Shown: positions 19,998-27,727 of the stretch, piece after piece
Layout: every line of letters starts with the position of its first letter
How positions within the stretch are numbered: position 1 is the first letter of the stretch
From: Streptomyces sp. NBC_00193
GTDB lineage: Bacteria > Actinomycetota > Actinomycetes > Streptomycetales > Streptomycetaceae
DNA length: 64,000 nucleotides
Reading direction: 5' to 3'
Assembly (NCBI RefSeq): GCF_026342735.1
Contig: NZ_JAPEMM010000002.1
Location: 806,001 to 870,000, forward strand
Translations under genes and position numbers: made by a program
The notes under the pieces: model-generated
Seen by the model: the letters and a program-made list of their open reading frames with translations, nothing else
Told to the model about the DNA's origin: nothing
Databases searched by the model: none

Positions 19998-20408
19998 ATG
20001 AGTGACCTGCTGGAGCGGCTGCGCGAGCGCGGCTGGCGGATGACCTCCCAGCGACGTGTGGTCGCCGAGGTGCTCGACGGTGACCACGTGCACCTCACGG
20101 CCGACGAGGTGCACGCCCGCGCGGTGGCGCGGTTGCCCGAGATCTCCCGCGCCACCGTCTACAACGCCCTGGGCGAGCTGGTCTCCCTCGGCGAGGTCAT
20201 GGAGGTCACCACCGACGGCCGGGCCAAACGGTACGACCCCAACGCGCACCATCCGCACCAGCACCTGGTGTGCTCCGGCTGCGGCCTGATCCGCGACGTG
20301 CACCCCACCGGCGACCCGCTGGCCGGCCTTCCGGCCGAGGAGCGGTTCGGTTTCACGGTGTCCGGGGTCGAAGTCACCTACCGGGGGCTCTGCGCCTCCT
20401 GCGCATGA
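19998..20408 (+). CDS. Fur-family peroxide-type repressor (FurA/CatR-like)
   Basis: A 136-residue Fur-family regulator. The winged helix reads WRMTSQRRVVAEVL to ISRATVYNALGELVSLG. The metal-binding region has HHPHQHLVCSGCGLIRDVH, and the C-terminus has CASC, so two CxxC pairs can hold the structural zinc. Adjacency to katG indicates a peroxide-sensing role like FurA or CatR of other Streptomyces, in which oxidation of Cys or His releases DNA. It differs from the usual furA-katG operon by being divergent from katG. Confidence 0.9.
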   Translation: MSDLLERLRERGWRMTSQRRVVAEVLDGDHVHLTADEVHARAVARLPEISRATVYNALGELVSLGEVMEVTTDGRAKRYDPNAHHPHQHLVCSGCGLIRDVHPTGDPLAGLPAEERFGFTVSGVEVTYRGLCASCA

Positions 20409-20412
20409 GGAA

Positions 20413-20451
20413 CGGGCCGGGCCCGCCGCACGGAGCGGCGGGCCCGGCCCG
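20413..20451. terminator. strong hairpin between fur-type and MarR genes
   Basis: Perfect 17-bp arms, CGGGCCGGGCCCGCCGC and its complement, enclose a 5-base loop, 5 bases after the fur-type stop. Confidence 0.85.
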
Positions 20452-20564
20452 AATGCGCCCGTACGGTTTTCCGCGCACGGTGCACGAGGTGGACGCTCCG
20501 GCCTGCCCGGACTCCCGCCTGCCCGGACGCGTCGGCCCGGCCGGAAGTCAGCCCCGGCGGGAGG

Positions 20565-21020
20565 TCAGCCCAGCGGGAGGTCGGAGTCGGGCTGGGCGAC
20601 CTTGAACAGCGCACGGGCGATCACCGCGGCGTCCTCATCGGTGAGGTGCGCGGAGAAGTGCTTCTGGATGCTGCGCATGTAGACCGGGGCGGTCGCCCGA
20701 TGGGCCTCGGCCCCCGCCGGGGTGATCACGGCCCAGGAGGCCCGCTTGTCGTGGGGGTCGGGCAGCTTGTCCACGAGGCCGGCGCGCACCATCTCGTCGA
20801 TCAGGCGGCTGACCCGGGTCCGGCTGAGGACCACCCTGTTGGCCACTTCCTGCATGCGTAGCCCGTGCTTCCCGGCCGCCTTGAGTTCGAGCAGTACGTC
20901 GTACCACGTCAAAGGGATCCGGCCGTCGCGCTGCACATCGTTCTCGATGGCGCGCACGGCTGTGTTGTGCGCGAGGAGCATCGCCCGCCACGCCTCAAGT
21001 CGATCATCCTGTCCGGTCAC
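20565..21020 (-). CDS. MarR family transcriptional regulator
   Basis: A 151-residue MarR protein. The DNA-binding part reads LRMQEVANRVVLSRTRVSRL with the wing KLPDPHDKRASWAVITPAG containing the conserved D-x-R. Dimer helices flank it. It is divergent from the rhodanese-yceI pair, and a palindrome lies in the shared region, so it likely controls that pair in response to an oxidant or phenolic signal. Confidence 0.9.
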   Translation of the reverse strand: MTGQDDRLEAWRAMLLAHNTAVRAIENDVQRDGRIPLTWYDVLLELKAAGKHGLRMQEVANRVVLSRTRVSRLIDEMVRAGLVDKLPDPHDKRASWAVITPAGAEAHRATAPVYMRSIQKHFSAHLTDEDAAVIARALFKVAQPDSDLPLG

Positions 21021-21066
21021 ACCGTGATCCTACTCCCATTGCGTGCGCCCGCACATACTTGTTAAG

Positions 21067-21082
21067 GTGCGTGCGTACGCAC
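21067..21082. promoter_or_regulatory. candidate MarR operator
   Basis: GTGCGT-GCGT-ACGCAC is an inverted repeat in the MarR-rhodanese intergenic region, 32 bases before the rhodanese start. MarR proteins commonly bind such 16-20 bp palindromes. Confidence 0.5.
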
Positions 21083-21114
21083 TTATTGATCCTTGATTTT
21101 CGGAGGCTGGCTAC

Positions 21115-21447
21115 ATGGCGGTTCAGAACCTCTCCCGCGACGAGGTCAAGCAGAAGCTCGACAGTGGCAAGGCCGCGGTCGTCGAGGCCCTGCCCGAGCA
21201 GTACTACAAGGAGGCGCACCTGCCGGGCGCGCTGCTCCTCCCCGTCGACGACGTCGACACGCTGGCCCCCGGCCTGTTGCCCGACAAGGACGCCGAGGTC
21301 ATCGTCTACTGCACCGGTACGACCTGCTCCAACTCGGGGATCGCGGCCGAGCGGCTCGCGGAGCTCGGCTACTCGAAGGTCTTCACGTACAAGGACGGCA
21401 AGGAGGACTGGATCGGGGGCGGCCTCCCGACCGAGTCCGGCGTCTGA
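21115..21447 (+). CDS. rhodanese-like sulfurtransferase domain protein
   Basis: A 110-residue single rhodanese domain. EAHLPGALLLPVDD matches the CH2-type motif and the active loop is VIVYCTGTTCSNSGIAAERL, where the first Cys is the persulfide-bearing residue. It moves sulfane sulfur between small thiols or proteins in the cytosol. The start ATG 21115 has CGGAGG upstream. It precedes yceI by 35 bases and the two are probably co-transcribed under the divergent MarR. Confidence 0.9.
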   Translation: MAVQNLSRDEVKQKLDSGKAAVVEALPEQYYKEAHLPGALLLPVDDVDTLAPGLLPDKDAEVIVYCTGTTCSNSGIAAERLAELGYSKVFTYKDGKEDWIGGGLPTESGV

Positions 21448-21482
21448 GCGCAGCGCCCACACACGAGCAGGAGGAACGGACG

Positions 21483-22061
21483 ATGACCAGTAGCGCGACA
21501 TCCCCGACCCGCACCGTCGACGGGGTCGAACTCCCCGCCGTGGGCGACTGGAAGGTCGACCCGGGGCACGCCGAGGTCGGCTTCCTCGGCCGGCACTTCA
21601 TGCTCACGAAGGTGCGCGGCCGGTTCACCGGCGTCGACGCCACCGTCTACATCGGCGAGCGGCCGGAGGACAGCAAGGTCACCGCGGTGATCGACATGGC
21701 CAGCGTCAACAGCGGGGACACCGCCCGGGACGACCACCTGCGGTCCGCCGAGTTCTTCGACGTGGCGGAGCACCCCCAGGCGACGTTCACCTCGACGTCG
21801 GTGAGCTGGAACGGTACGAGCGGCACGCTCGCCGGCGACCTCACGATCAAGGGCTTCACCCGGCGCGTCGAGCTCGACGTCGACTACCTGGGCCACGCCA
21901 AGGACCCGTGGGGCAACGACCGTACGGTCTTCTCGGCGCGCGGCAAGATCAACCGCGAGGACTGGGGCCTGACCTGGAACATGGCCCTGGAAACCGGCGG
22001 GTTCCTGGTCTCCAAGGAGATCGAGCTCTCGCTGGAGATCGAGGCGGTCAGGGAGGTCTGA
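21483..22061 (+). CDS. YceI family protein
   Basis: A 192-residue lipocalin-fold YceI protein that in its family binds polyprenyl chains. Conserved features are WKVDPGHAEVGFLGRHFMLT, VRGRFTGVDATV, DHLRSAEFFDVAEHPQATF and FSARGKINREDWGLTWN. The start is ATG 21483 with GGAGGAA upstream. There is no signal peptide, so unlike E. coli YceI it is likely cytosolic. Pairing of MarR and YceI is frequent in actinobacteria and is linked to oxidative or antibiotic stress. Confidence 0.93.
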   Translation: MTSSATSPTRTVDGVELPAVGDWKVDPGHAEVGFLGRHFMLTKVRGRFTGVDATVYIGERPEDSKVTAVIDMASVNSGDTARDDHLRSAEFFDVAEHPQATFTSTSVSWNGTSGTLAGDLTIKGFTRRVELDVDYLGHAKDPWGNDRTVFSARGKINREDWGLTWNMALETGGFLVSKEIELSLEIEAVREV

Positions 22062-22082
22062 CGCCCTGCGCGTCGCCCTGCC

Positions 22083-22114
22083 GGTCCCGGTACGGCCCTC
22101 GCCGTACCGGGACC
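22083..22114. terminator. bidirectional hairpin between yceI and TetR genes
   Basis: GGTCCCGGTACGGC-CCTC-GCCGTACCGGGACC has perfect 14-bp arms and sits between convergent genes. Confidence 0.85.
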
Positions 22115-22159
22115 ACCCCTGCCCGCGAACGGACCGCGTCCGCCGGCGGCGCGCGCCGG

Positions 22160-22768
22160 TCAGGCCTCCAGGACCCGCCGCACCATCTCGCCCAGCGCCC
22201 CCCGGATCCGGCCGGGAGTGAATTCGCTGCTGCGCAGCGCCTGTTGGAGGTCCGCATCGACCATGGCGAGCAGCAGGTGCGAGGTGCCCTGCGCGTCCAG
22301 CTCCGGCCGCGCCTCGGCCAGCAGCTCGGACAGGTGGCGCTGCCACAGGCAGTAGGAGCCGATCTGGTAGCGCACGCCGGGCGCGGTGGTCTCCGAGAGC
22401 CTGACCAGTTCCAGGTTCGTGTCGAGCAGATCAAGATAGGTGTCGAAGAAGGCGGCGATCCGCATGCGCGCATCACCACCGGGCCCCAGGGGCGGCGGCC
22501 CGTTGAGCATCTTGTCCTGCAGCTCGCTCTCCTGCGCGTCGAGCAGGGCCACGGCCAGCCCGGACTTGCTGCCGAACCGGCGGTACAGGGTGCCCTTGCC
22601 GACGCCCGCGCGCGCCGCGATGGCGTCGAGCGAGACGTTGTCGACGCCTTGTTCCCTGAACAGTTCCGCCGCGACCACGAGGATGCGGCTGCGGTTGCGC
22701 GCCGCGTCCGCCCGCTCGCGAGCCGGCCGCTGGATGAGTTCGGGCACTTCGGGTGACCCCGCGCTCAT
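22160..22768 (-). CDS. TetR family regulator next to the nitroimidazole-type operon
   Basis: A 202-residue TetR regulator with helix-turn-helix VSLDAIAARAGVGKGTLYRR and a ligand domain with the TetR_C-type segment YLDLLDTNLELVRLSE. It is divergent from the six-gene roh-like operon and is the only regulator between the two terminators that bracket it. The perfect palindrome at 22929-22950 is the likely operator. It may sense the product or an intermediate; that is inference from position. Confidence 0.9.
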   Translation of the reverse strand: MSAGSPEVPELIQRPARERADAARNRSRILVVAAELFREQGVDNVSLDAIAARAGVGKGTLYRRFGSKSGLAVALLDAQESELQDKMLNGPPPLGPGGDARMRIAAFFDTYLDLLDTNLELVRLSETTAPGVRYQIGSYCLWQRHLSELLAEARPELDAQGTSHLLLAMVDADLQQALRSSEFTPGRIRGALGEMVRRVLEA

Positions 22769-22928
22769 GCTGTGCCTTCGATCGTGACCTCGCAGGTGTG
22801 GGTGGTCGTGAGTGTACTCAGCACGGACACGAGCCGTGCCGGAGCGGGCCGCAATGGCATCTAACCCCTCCCCCGGTCTTCGCCGTTCGTTTGCTTGCTC
22901 CCGAGAACACGATGTGCCAGGGTCATCC

Positions 22929-22950
22929 TAACCGGACCGCAGTCCGGTTA
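22929..22950. promoter_or_regulatory. perfect palindromic operator upstream of the roh-like operon
   Basis: TAACCGGAC-CGCA-GTCCGGTTA has 9-bp perfect arms and a 4-base spacer. It lies about midway between the TetR start (22768) and the first biosynthetic gene (23100), so it can serve both. I saw nothing else definite in this 331-base gap. Confidence 0.75.
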
Positions 22951-23099
22951 CGGGGGATCACCGTGACACACGTCGAGGGCGACCGCACCTCCTCGTCACC
23001 GGCTCCATCGGAGTCATCGGGTCATCGGGTTCCGCGACCGTGACGCACCCGCACTGCGCGCACTCCCCCGAGGTACGCCCGTTCCTGATCGGAGGAAGC

Positions 23100-24284
23100 A
23101 TGACCACGCACATCAGCCCGACCAGCCCGGACAACCAGCTCCTGGACCTGACCCAGCACGAGATCCAGGCGCTGCGCACCCGGTTCAACCTCGCCGACGC
23201 CCACACCCACCAGCAGCAGTCGGACAGCCAGCGCGAGATCGTCGCCCGGCTGCCCGAGCTCTGGTACGAGGCGGAGCGCGGGCTGCAGGCGACGGCCGAG
23301 GAGCGCTTCATCGAGGCCTTCTTCACCCTGCACCGCCAGGACACCGCCCTGGCCAAGAAGAAGACCCTGCTCTCCTACGCCGCCTCGATCTCCACGATGG
23401 TCGCCGGCATGTACCTCAAGCAGCAGCGCAAGTCGGTCACGCTGGTCGAGCCCTGTTTCGACAACCTCTACGACGTCCTGAACAACATGGGCGTGCCGAT
23501 GTACCCGATCGAGGAGTCGGCGCTCCACGATCCGGACCGGATCTACTCCGAGCTCAAGCGCCTGGTCCGCACCGACGCCCTGTTCCTCGTCGACCCGAAC
23601 AACCCCACCGGCTTCACGCTGCTCCAGCACGGCCGCAAGGGCTTCGAAGAGGTGGTCCGCTTCTGCAAGGACCACAACAAGCTGCTGGTCATCGACTTCT
23701 GCTTCGCCTCGTTCACGCTCTACGACGAGAAGCTCGCCCGCTTCGACATCTACGAGCTCCTCGAAAGCTCCGGCATCTCGTACCTGGCCATCGAGGACAC
23801 GGGCAAGACCTGGCCCGTCCAGGACGCCAAGGCGGCCATGATCACGGCCAGCGACGACATCCGCGAGGACGTCTACAACCTGCACACCAGCGTGCTGCTC
23901 AACGTCTCGCCCTTCGTGCTCAACATGCTGACCCAGTACGTCCAGGACTCCACCCGCGACCAACTCGCCTCCGTCCGCGAGGTCCTCACGCAGAACCGCG
24001 AGGCGATACGCAAGGCGATCGACGGCACGATCCTGGAGTACCAGGAGCCCGTCGCCGGAGTGAGCGTCGCCTGGGCGCGCATCAACCACCCGGACCTGAC
24101 CGCCACCGAACTGCAGCGCCTGCTGGCCGAGGCCGAGGTGTACGTCCTGCCCGGCCGCTTCTTCTACTGGAGCCAGCCCGACCGCGGCGAGGCCTTCGTC
24201 CGCTTCGCCCTCGCGCGAGACCCGCAGGTGTTCTCCGACGCCATGACCCGGATGCGCGAGGTGCTCGACCGCCATGCCGTCTGA
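23100..24284 (+). CDS. rohP: PLP-dependent L-arginine oxidase/hydroxylase (RohP/MppP/Ind4-like)
   Basis: A 394-residue fold-type I PLP enzyme. ATG 23100 has GGAGGAAG at the right distance. K236 in [15 protein letters not shown] is the Schiff-base lysine, DPNNPTG and IDF (D199) are the other cofactor contacts, and the N-terminal helix [20 protein letters not shown] resembles MppP. This small group uses oxygen to convert L-arginine to 4-hydroxy-2-ketoarginine, in enduracididine (MppP), indolmycin (Ind4) and azomycin (RohP) pathways. The downstream aldolase and N-oxygenase point to the RohP role: the first step of 2-nitroimidazole synthesis. A plain aminotransferase is the alternative but fits the IEDTGKxWP motif and the neighbours less well. 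Confidence 0.82.
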   Translation: MTTHISPTSPDNQLLDLTQHEIQALRTRFNLADAHTHQQQSDSQREIVARLPELWYEAERGLQATAEERFIEAFFTLHRQDTALAKKKTLLSYAASISTMVAGMYLKQQRKSVTLVEPCFDNLYDVLNNMGVPMYPIEESALHDPDRIYSELKRLVRTDALFLVDPNNPTGFTLLQHGRKGFEEVVRFCKDHNKLLVIDFCFASFTLYDEKLARFDIYELLESSGISYLAIEDTGKTWPVQDAKAAMITASDDIREDVYNLHTSVLLNVSPFVLNMLTQYVQDSTRDQLASVREVLTQNREAIRKAIDGTILEYQEPVAGVSVAWARINHPDLTATELQRLLAEAEVYVLPGRFFYWSQPDRGEAFVRFALARDPQVFSDAMTRMREVLDRHAV

Positions 24285-24798
24285 CACGACCGCCCCCGGC
24301 GAGCACGTCGACGAGTACGCCGACGCCGCGCTCTTCCTCGGCATGAACAGCGAGGACGAGGACGTGCGCCGCGCCTGCAAGGCCTTCTTCGTGGAGCGGC
24401 TCGACGGCAGCATCGTCATGAGCCTGGAGCAGGTGGGCCGCTGCGACGACATCATCTGGGGCTTCTCCCGCGAACTCCAGGACGCCTACTACCCGTTCAT
24501 GGACAACCTGCACACCGTCATGGACATCCGGCGGCTCGGCTACGAAGAGGCCGACGTCCTGCGCGCCACCGGCGCGGAGCTGCCCCGGACCCTTCCGGTG
24601 CACGAGCGACTGCTCCTGGGCATGGTCCGGGGCCGCAAGGGGCTGCTGCACACGGCCAGCCCGCGCCTCGCGGCCACGACCGGGTTCGCGCTGCGCGCCG
24701 TGGCCGGCGCCGACGGGCCGGAGGCCCTCTTCCCCGAGCCGCTGGAAAGCCTCTACCAGCAGTCCCTCGCCCTGCGCGTGCCGGCCGAAGCCCTGTGA
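24274..24798 (+). CDS. rohQ: small protein in RohQ position (putative 2-aminoimidazole-forming cyclase)
   Basis: A 174-residue protein overlapping the end of rohP by 11 bases. Conserved-looking parts are [39 protein letters not shown] and [16 protein letters not shown], with several acidic residues and one His that could bind metal. I think this is the DUF6190 type but cannot verify it. In the azomycin pathway RohQ closes guanidinoacetaldehyde to 2-aminoimidazole; the gene order P-Q-R-S supports this role. The function is thus inferred from position, not from a recognised catalytic motif. Confidence 0.6.
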   Translation: MPSDTTAPGEHVDEYADAALFLGMNSEDEDVRRACKAFFVERLDGSIVMSLEQVGRCDDIIWGFSRELQDAYYPFMDNLHTVMDIRRLGYEEADVLRATGAELPRTLPVHERLLLGMVRGRKGLLHTASPRLAATTGFALRAVAGADGPEALFPEPLESLYQQSLALRVPAEAL

Positions 24799-24808
24799 CG
24801 GAGGACCG

Positions 24809-25594
24809 ATGATCACCGGAATGACCACCGCGCTCGTCACCCCGGTCGACGCGGCGGGAGAGATCGACGAGAAGAGCACGGCCCGCCTGATCGCGACCGT
24901 ACGTCCTTACGCGGACGCGCTGTTGCCCGCGCTGAGCACCGGCGAGGGAGGCTCCCTGTCCGACCGGCAGTGGCGGGACACGCTGACCGCCGCCGTCCGG
25001 TACGCCGACGGCTTACCGGTCCTCGCCGGCATCCTGCGGCCCACCACGGACGCGGCCCTCACCCTCGCCCGCAGCGCGGGCGGACTCGGCGCCGCCGCGG
25101 TCGTGGTCACCACCCCGTACGGGGCGGAGGTGACGCAGGAGGAGATGTACCGCCACTTCGAGGCCGTGGCCGGAGCCGGGCTGCCCGTGATCGTCTACCA
25201 CGAGTCGGCCGTCTCGGGGAACGCCCTCGAACTCGGCACCCTGCTGCGCGTCTGCGCGCTGCCGGGCGTGGCCGGGGTCAAGGACTCCGCCGGGGAGCCC
25301 GAGTTCACCAGGACACTGCTCGCCGCCGGCCCGGGCGTACCCGTGGTCCAGGGGCTCGAACACCTCCTGTTGGACTCCGGACCCGTCGACGGCTGGGTCG
25401 TCGCACTGGGCAACGTCGAACCGGAGCTCTGCAAGGCCCTGCTGACCGACCGCGGCGAGGAGCGGACGGCACAACTGCACGCCGCCTACGCCCGGTACGG
25501 CCTGGACCGGGACGACTGGTACCGCTCGCTGAAGACCGAACTGCTGCGGCGCGCCGTGATCGAGACCGACCGGGAGGTCCCGTGCTCAACGTGA
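24809..25594 (+). CDS. rohR: DapA-superfamily aldolase (RohR-like retro-aldolase)
   Basis: A 261-residue class I aldolase of the dihydrodipicolinate synthase family. The Schiff-base lysine is K158 in GVAGVKDSAGEPEF and the general-base tyrosine is Y130 in PVIVYHESAVSG; STGEGGSLS replaces the G-T-T-G-E pyruvate motif. In azomycin synthesis RohR splits 4-hydroxy-2-ketoarginine into guanidinoacetaldehyde and pyruvate. Codon 69 (25013-25015) is TTA, the rare leucine codon read by the bldA tRNA, so expression of this step may depend on development. The protein is shorter than typical DapA (about 290). The next gene begins inside its 3' end. Confidence 0.8.
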   Translation: MITGMTTALVTPVDAAGEIDEKSTARLIATVRPYADALLPALSTGEGGSLSDRQWRDTLTAAVRYADGLPVLAGILRPTTDAALTLARSAGGLGAAAVVVTTPYGAEVTQEEMYRHFEAVAGAGLPVIVYHESAVSGNALELGTLLRVCALPGVAGVKDSAGEPEFTRTLLAAGPGVPVVQGLEHLLLDSGPVDGWVVALGNVEPELCKALLTDRGEERTAQLHAAYARYGLDRDDWYRSLKTELLRRAVIETDREVPCST

Positions 25595-26421
25595 CACCGA
25601 AGCCCACCGACAGCTCCCTCAAGCGGCTGTTCCTCCTCAACCGCTCCCTCCACAACTCCACGGACCTCGCCCTGATCGAGGATCTGGAGGCGGCCTGGAT
25701 CGAGCCCCTGGTCGAGGACCTCACCGACCGCACGCCGCCGCTCGCCGGCCGCGCGGAGTGGAAGGCACGCCTCGACGGACTGCTGGCCCTCGAACGCGAG
25801 GGCAGCGCGGCCGGAAGCTTCCTCGCCGAGAAGGCCACCCGGGAGCAGTTCGCCCACGTCGTCAGGGAGTTCGCCCTCGACGGACTGACCGAGGCGCAGA
25901 ACTTCTTCCCGGCGATACCCCGGCTCCCCCTCCGCGCGCAGATGGCCGTGATGCGGGTGCTCATCGACGAGTTCGGCTGCGGCAACCTCCAGCAGACCCA
26001 CTCCAAGCTCTACCTCGACCTGCTCGCCGAACTGGGGCTCCCCCAGGAGCTGGAGAGCTTCGTCGACACCACCTCCGACGAGACGTACGCCTTCCTCAAC
26101 GTCTTCTACTGGCTCACCCAGCGCGCCGCGCACGTCGAGTACTTCCTCGGCGCCCTCGCCTACCTGGAGGCGAGCATCCCCGACGCCTTCACCGTGCAGG
26201 CCCGCGCCTGCGCCCGGCTCGGGATCGCGCAGGGCCGGTACTACACCGAGCACCTGCACATCGACACCTTCCACATGCGGGAGATGCAGACCGCGATCAA
26301 GGAGTACGAGGCGGCGCGCGGGCTCGACGCGACGAAGCTCTGGGTCGGGGCGCAGCTGCTGTCCGGGCTGATCGGGGGCGCCTTCGACACCGCCGTCGCG
26401 CGTGCGCGGGAGCTGGCATGA
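25582..26421 (+). CDS. rohS: haem-oxygenase-like diiron N-oxygenase (RohS-like)
   Basis: A 279-residue helical protein of the HDO (haem-oxygenase-like diiron oxidase) group. Candidate iron ligands are E104, E130, H140, E196, H224, D228 and H231. The spacings E-26-E-10-H-56-E and H-4-D-3-H agree with those I recall for the N-oxygenase SznF. GTG 25582 is chosen because GGAGG lies 5 bases upstream; it overlaps the rohR stop. The azomycin enzyme RohS performs the six-electron oxidation of the 2-aminoimidazole amine to the nitro group. Electron supply is needed, and the Rieske domain of the next gene could provide it. Confidence 0.8.
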   Translation: MLNVTPKPTDSSLKRLFLLNRSLHNSTDLALIEDLEAAWIEPLVEDLTDRTPPLAGRAEWKARLDGLLALEREGSAAGSFLAEKATREQFAHVVREFALDGLTEAQNFFPAIPRLPLRAQMAVMRVLIDEFGCGNLQQTHSKLYLDLLAELGLPQELESFVDTTSDETYAFLNVFYWLTQRAAHVEYFLGALAYLEASIPDAFTVQARACARLGIAQGRYYTEHLHIDTFHMREMQTAIKEYEAARGLDATKLWVGAQLLSGLIGGAFDTAVARARELA

Positions 26422-27722
26422 GCGACGCCGTACTGGAAGAGCTGCCGGGCGACCGGGTGCGGGTCCGCGTCGCGGGCCGGGAGTTCGTGATCGACGCCGC
26501 CTGTACGCACCGGCTCGGCCGGCTCGTGCACGGGCAGGTCAATCCGCGCACCCTGCGCATCACCTGCCCGCTGCACGGCACCGGCTTCGACCTCGCGACC
26601 GGCTGCCCGGTGTCCGGCGCGGCGGCGGAGCCGCTGACGGTGCACCATGCGGGCGTCCTCGGGCAGCTGTACGCGCCGCAGGACGTCTGGCTGCCGGCCT
26701 CCGAGCGGCTCCTCGAATGGGACGACGGCTTCCACGACCTCATGCTGGGCGACCGGCTGCGCATGGCCGCGTACAAGACGGCCGTCACCGAGGCCGTGCG
26801 GCCCGGCGCCACCGTCCTCGACCTGGGCACCGGTACCGGCATCCTGGCCCAGTGGGCGCTGGAGGCCGGAGCGGCCCGGGTCTACGGCATCGACCTCAAC
26901 GAGAACATCCTGCGGACCGCGACGCGGCGGCTCACCGAGGCCGGGTTCGGGGACCGCTTCCATCCGCTGCGCGGGTTCTCCTTCGACATCGAGCTGCCCG
27001 AGCGGGTGGACCTGATCATCTCCGAGATCATGGGAAACCTCGCCGACAACGAGAACTGCGTCGCGATCCTCGACGACGCCCGCAGCCGTTTCCTGCGGCC
27101 GGGCGGCGCGATGCTCCCGGTGGCCGTGGAGAGCTATCTCGTACCGGTCACCGCGGAGGCGGCGCACGGCGCGGTGCGCGACGGCTCGCCGCAGGACGCC
27201 GGGAGCCCGGCGGAGTTCGCGGAGCTGCTGAAGGGGCGCGGGGCGCGGGACGCCTTCGACCTCTACTACGACGCGATCATCCCGGTCGCCGGCCAGCTCT
27301 CGGCGCCGCGGCTCCTGCGCCGGTACGCCTTCGAGGGGACGCACGGCGCGCAGGAGACCTCGTACGAGGTTCCGCTCGTGTACACCGTCCAGCGGGCGGG
27401 GCTGTTCACCGGCTTCAAGGGCTACTTCGTGGCCACCCTCTCGGACACCGTGGCCCTGGACATCTCCGGTGACGAGGTCGCGCCGGAGGATCCGCAGGCC
27501 CGTACGACCTCGGACAGCTGGAAGCACGCCTACCTGCCGGTCCGGGACGCCGTCCCGGTGCGGCCGGGCGACCGGATCGCGCTCACCTTCTCCAGGCGGC
27601 ACCCGGCGGACACCGGATCCGGATCCTTCGGACAGGTCTACGGCTGGGAGGGCTCGGTCGTCTCCGGGGACGTCACCGTGGCCCGCTTCTCGCACAGCAC
27701 CCGGCCCGAACAGGAAGGCTGA
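26418..27722 (+). CDS. Rieske ferredoxin-PRMT-like methyltransferase fusion
   Basis: A 434-residue two-domain protein; the start ATG overlaps the rohS stop (ATGA). Residues 1-85 form a Rieske [2Fe-2S] domain with C29-T-H31 and C50-P-L-H53. Residues about 100-434 are a class I methyltransferase of the arginine-methyltransferase type: DLGTGTGILAQWALEAGA binds SAM, YGIDLNENI is the acidic ribose contact, SEIMGNLADNE is the double-E loop that holds a guanidino group in PRMTs, and the C-terminal barrel has SDSWKHAYLPV in place of the THW loop. A guanidine or aminoimidazole substrate would suit that loop. The Rieske part may pass electrons to the upstream diiron enzyme. I know of no characterised protein with this fusion. 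Confidence 0.85.
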   Translation: MSDAVLEELPGDRVRVRVAGREFVIDAACTHRLGRLVHGQVNPRTLRITCPLHGTGFDLATGCPVSGAAAEPLTVHHAGVLGQLYAPQDVWLPASERLLEWDDGFHDLMLGDRLRMAAYKTAVTEAVRPGATVLDLGTGTGILAQWALEAGAARVYGIDLNENILRTATRRLTEAGFGDRFHPLRGFSFDIELPERVDLIISEIMGNLADNENCVAILDDARSRFLRPGGAMLPVAVESYLVPVTAEAAHGAVRDGSPQDAGSPAEFAELLKGRGARDAFDLYYDAIIPVAGQLSAPRLLRRYAFEGTHGAQETSYEVPLVYTVQRAGLFTGFKGYFVATLSDTVALDISGDEVAPEDPQARTTSDSWKHAYLPVRDAVPVRPGDRIALTFSRRHPADTGSGSFGQVYGWEGSVVSGDVTVARFSHSTRPEQEG

Positions 27723-27727
27723 ACCCT

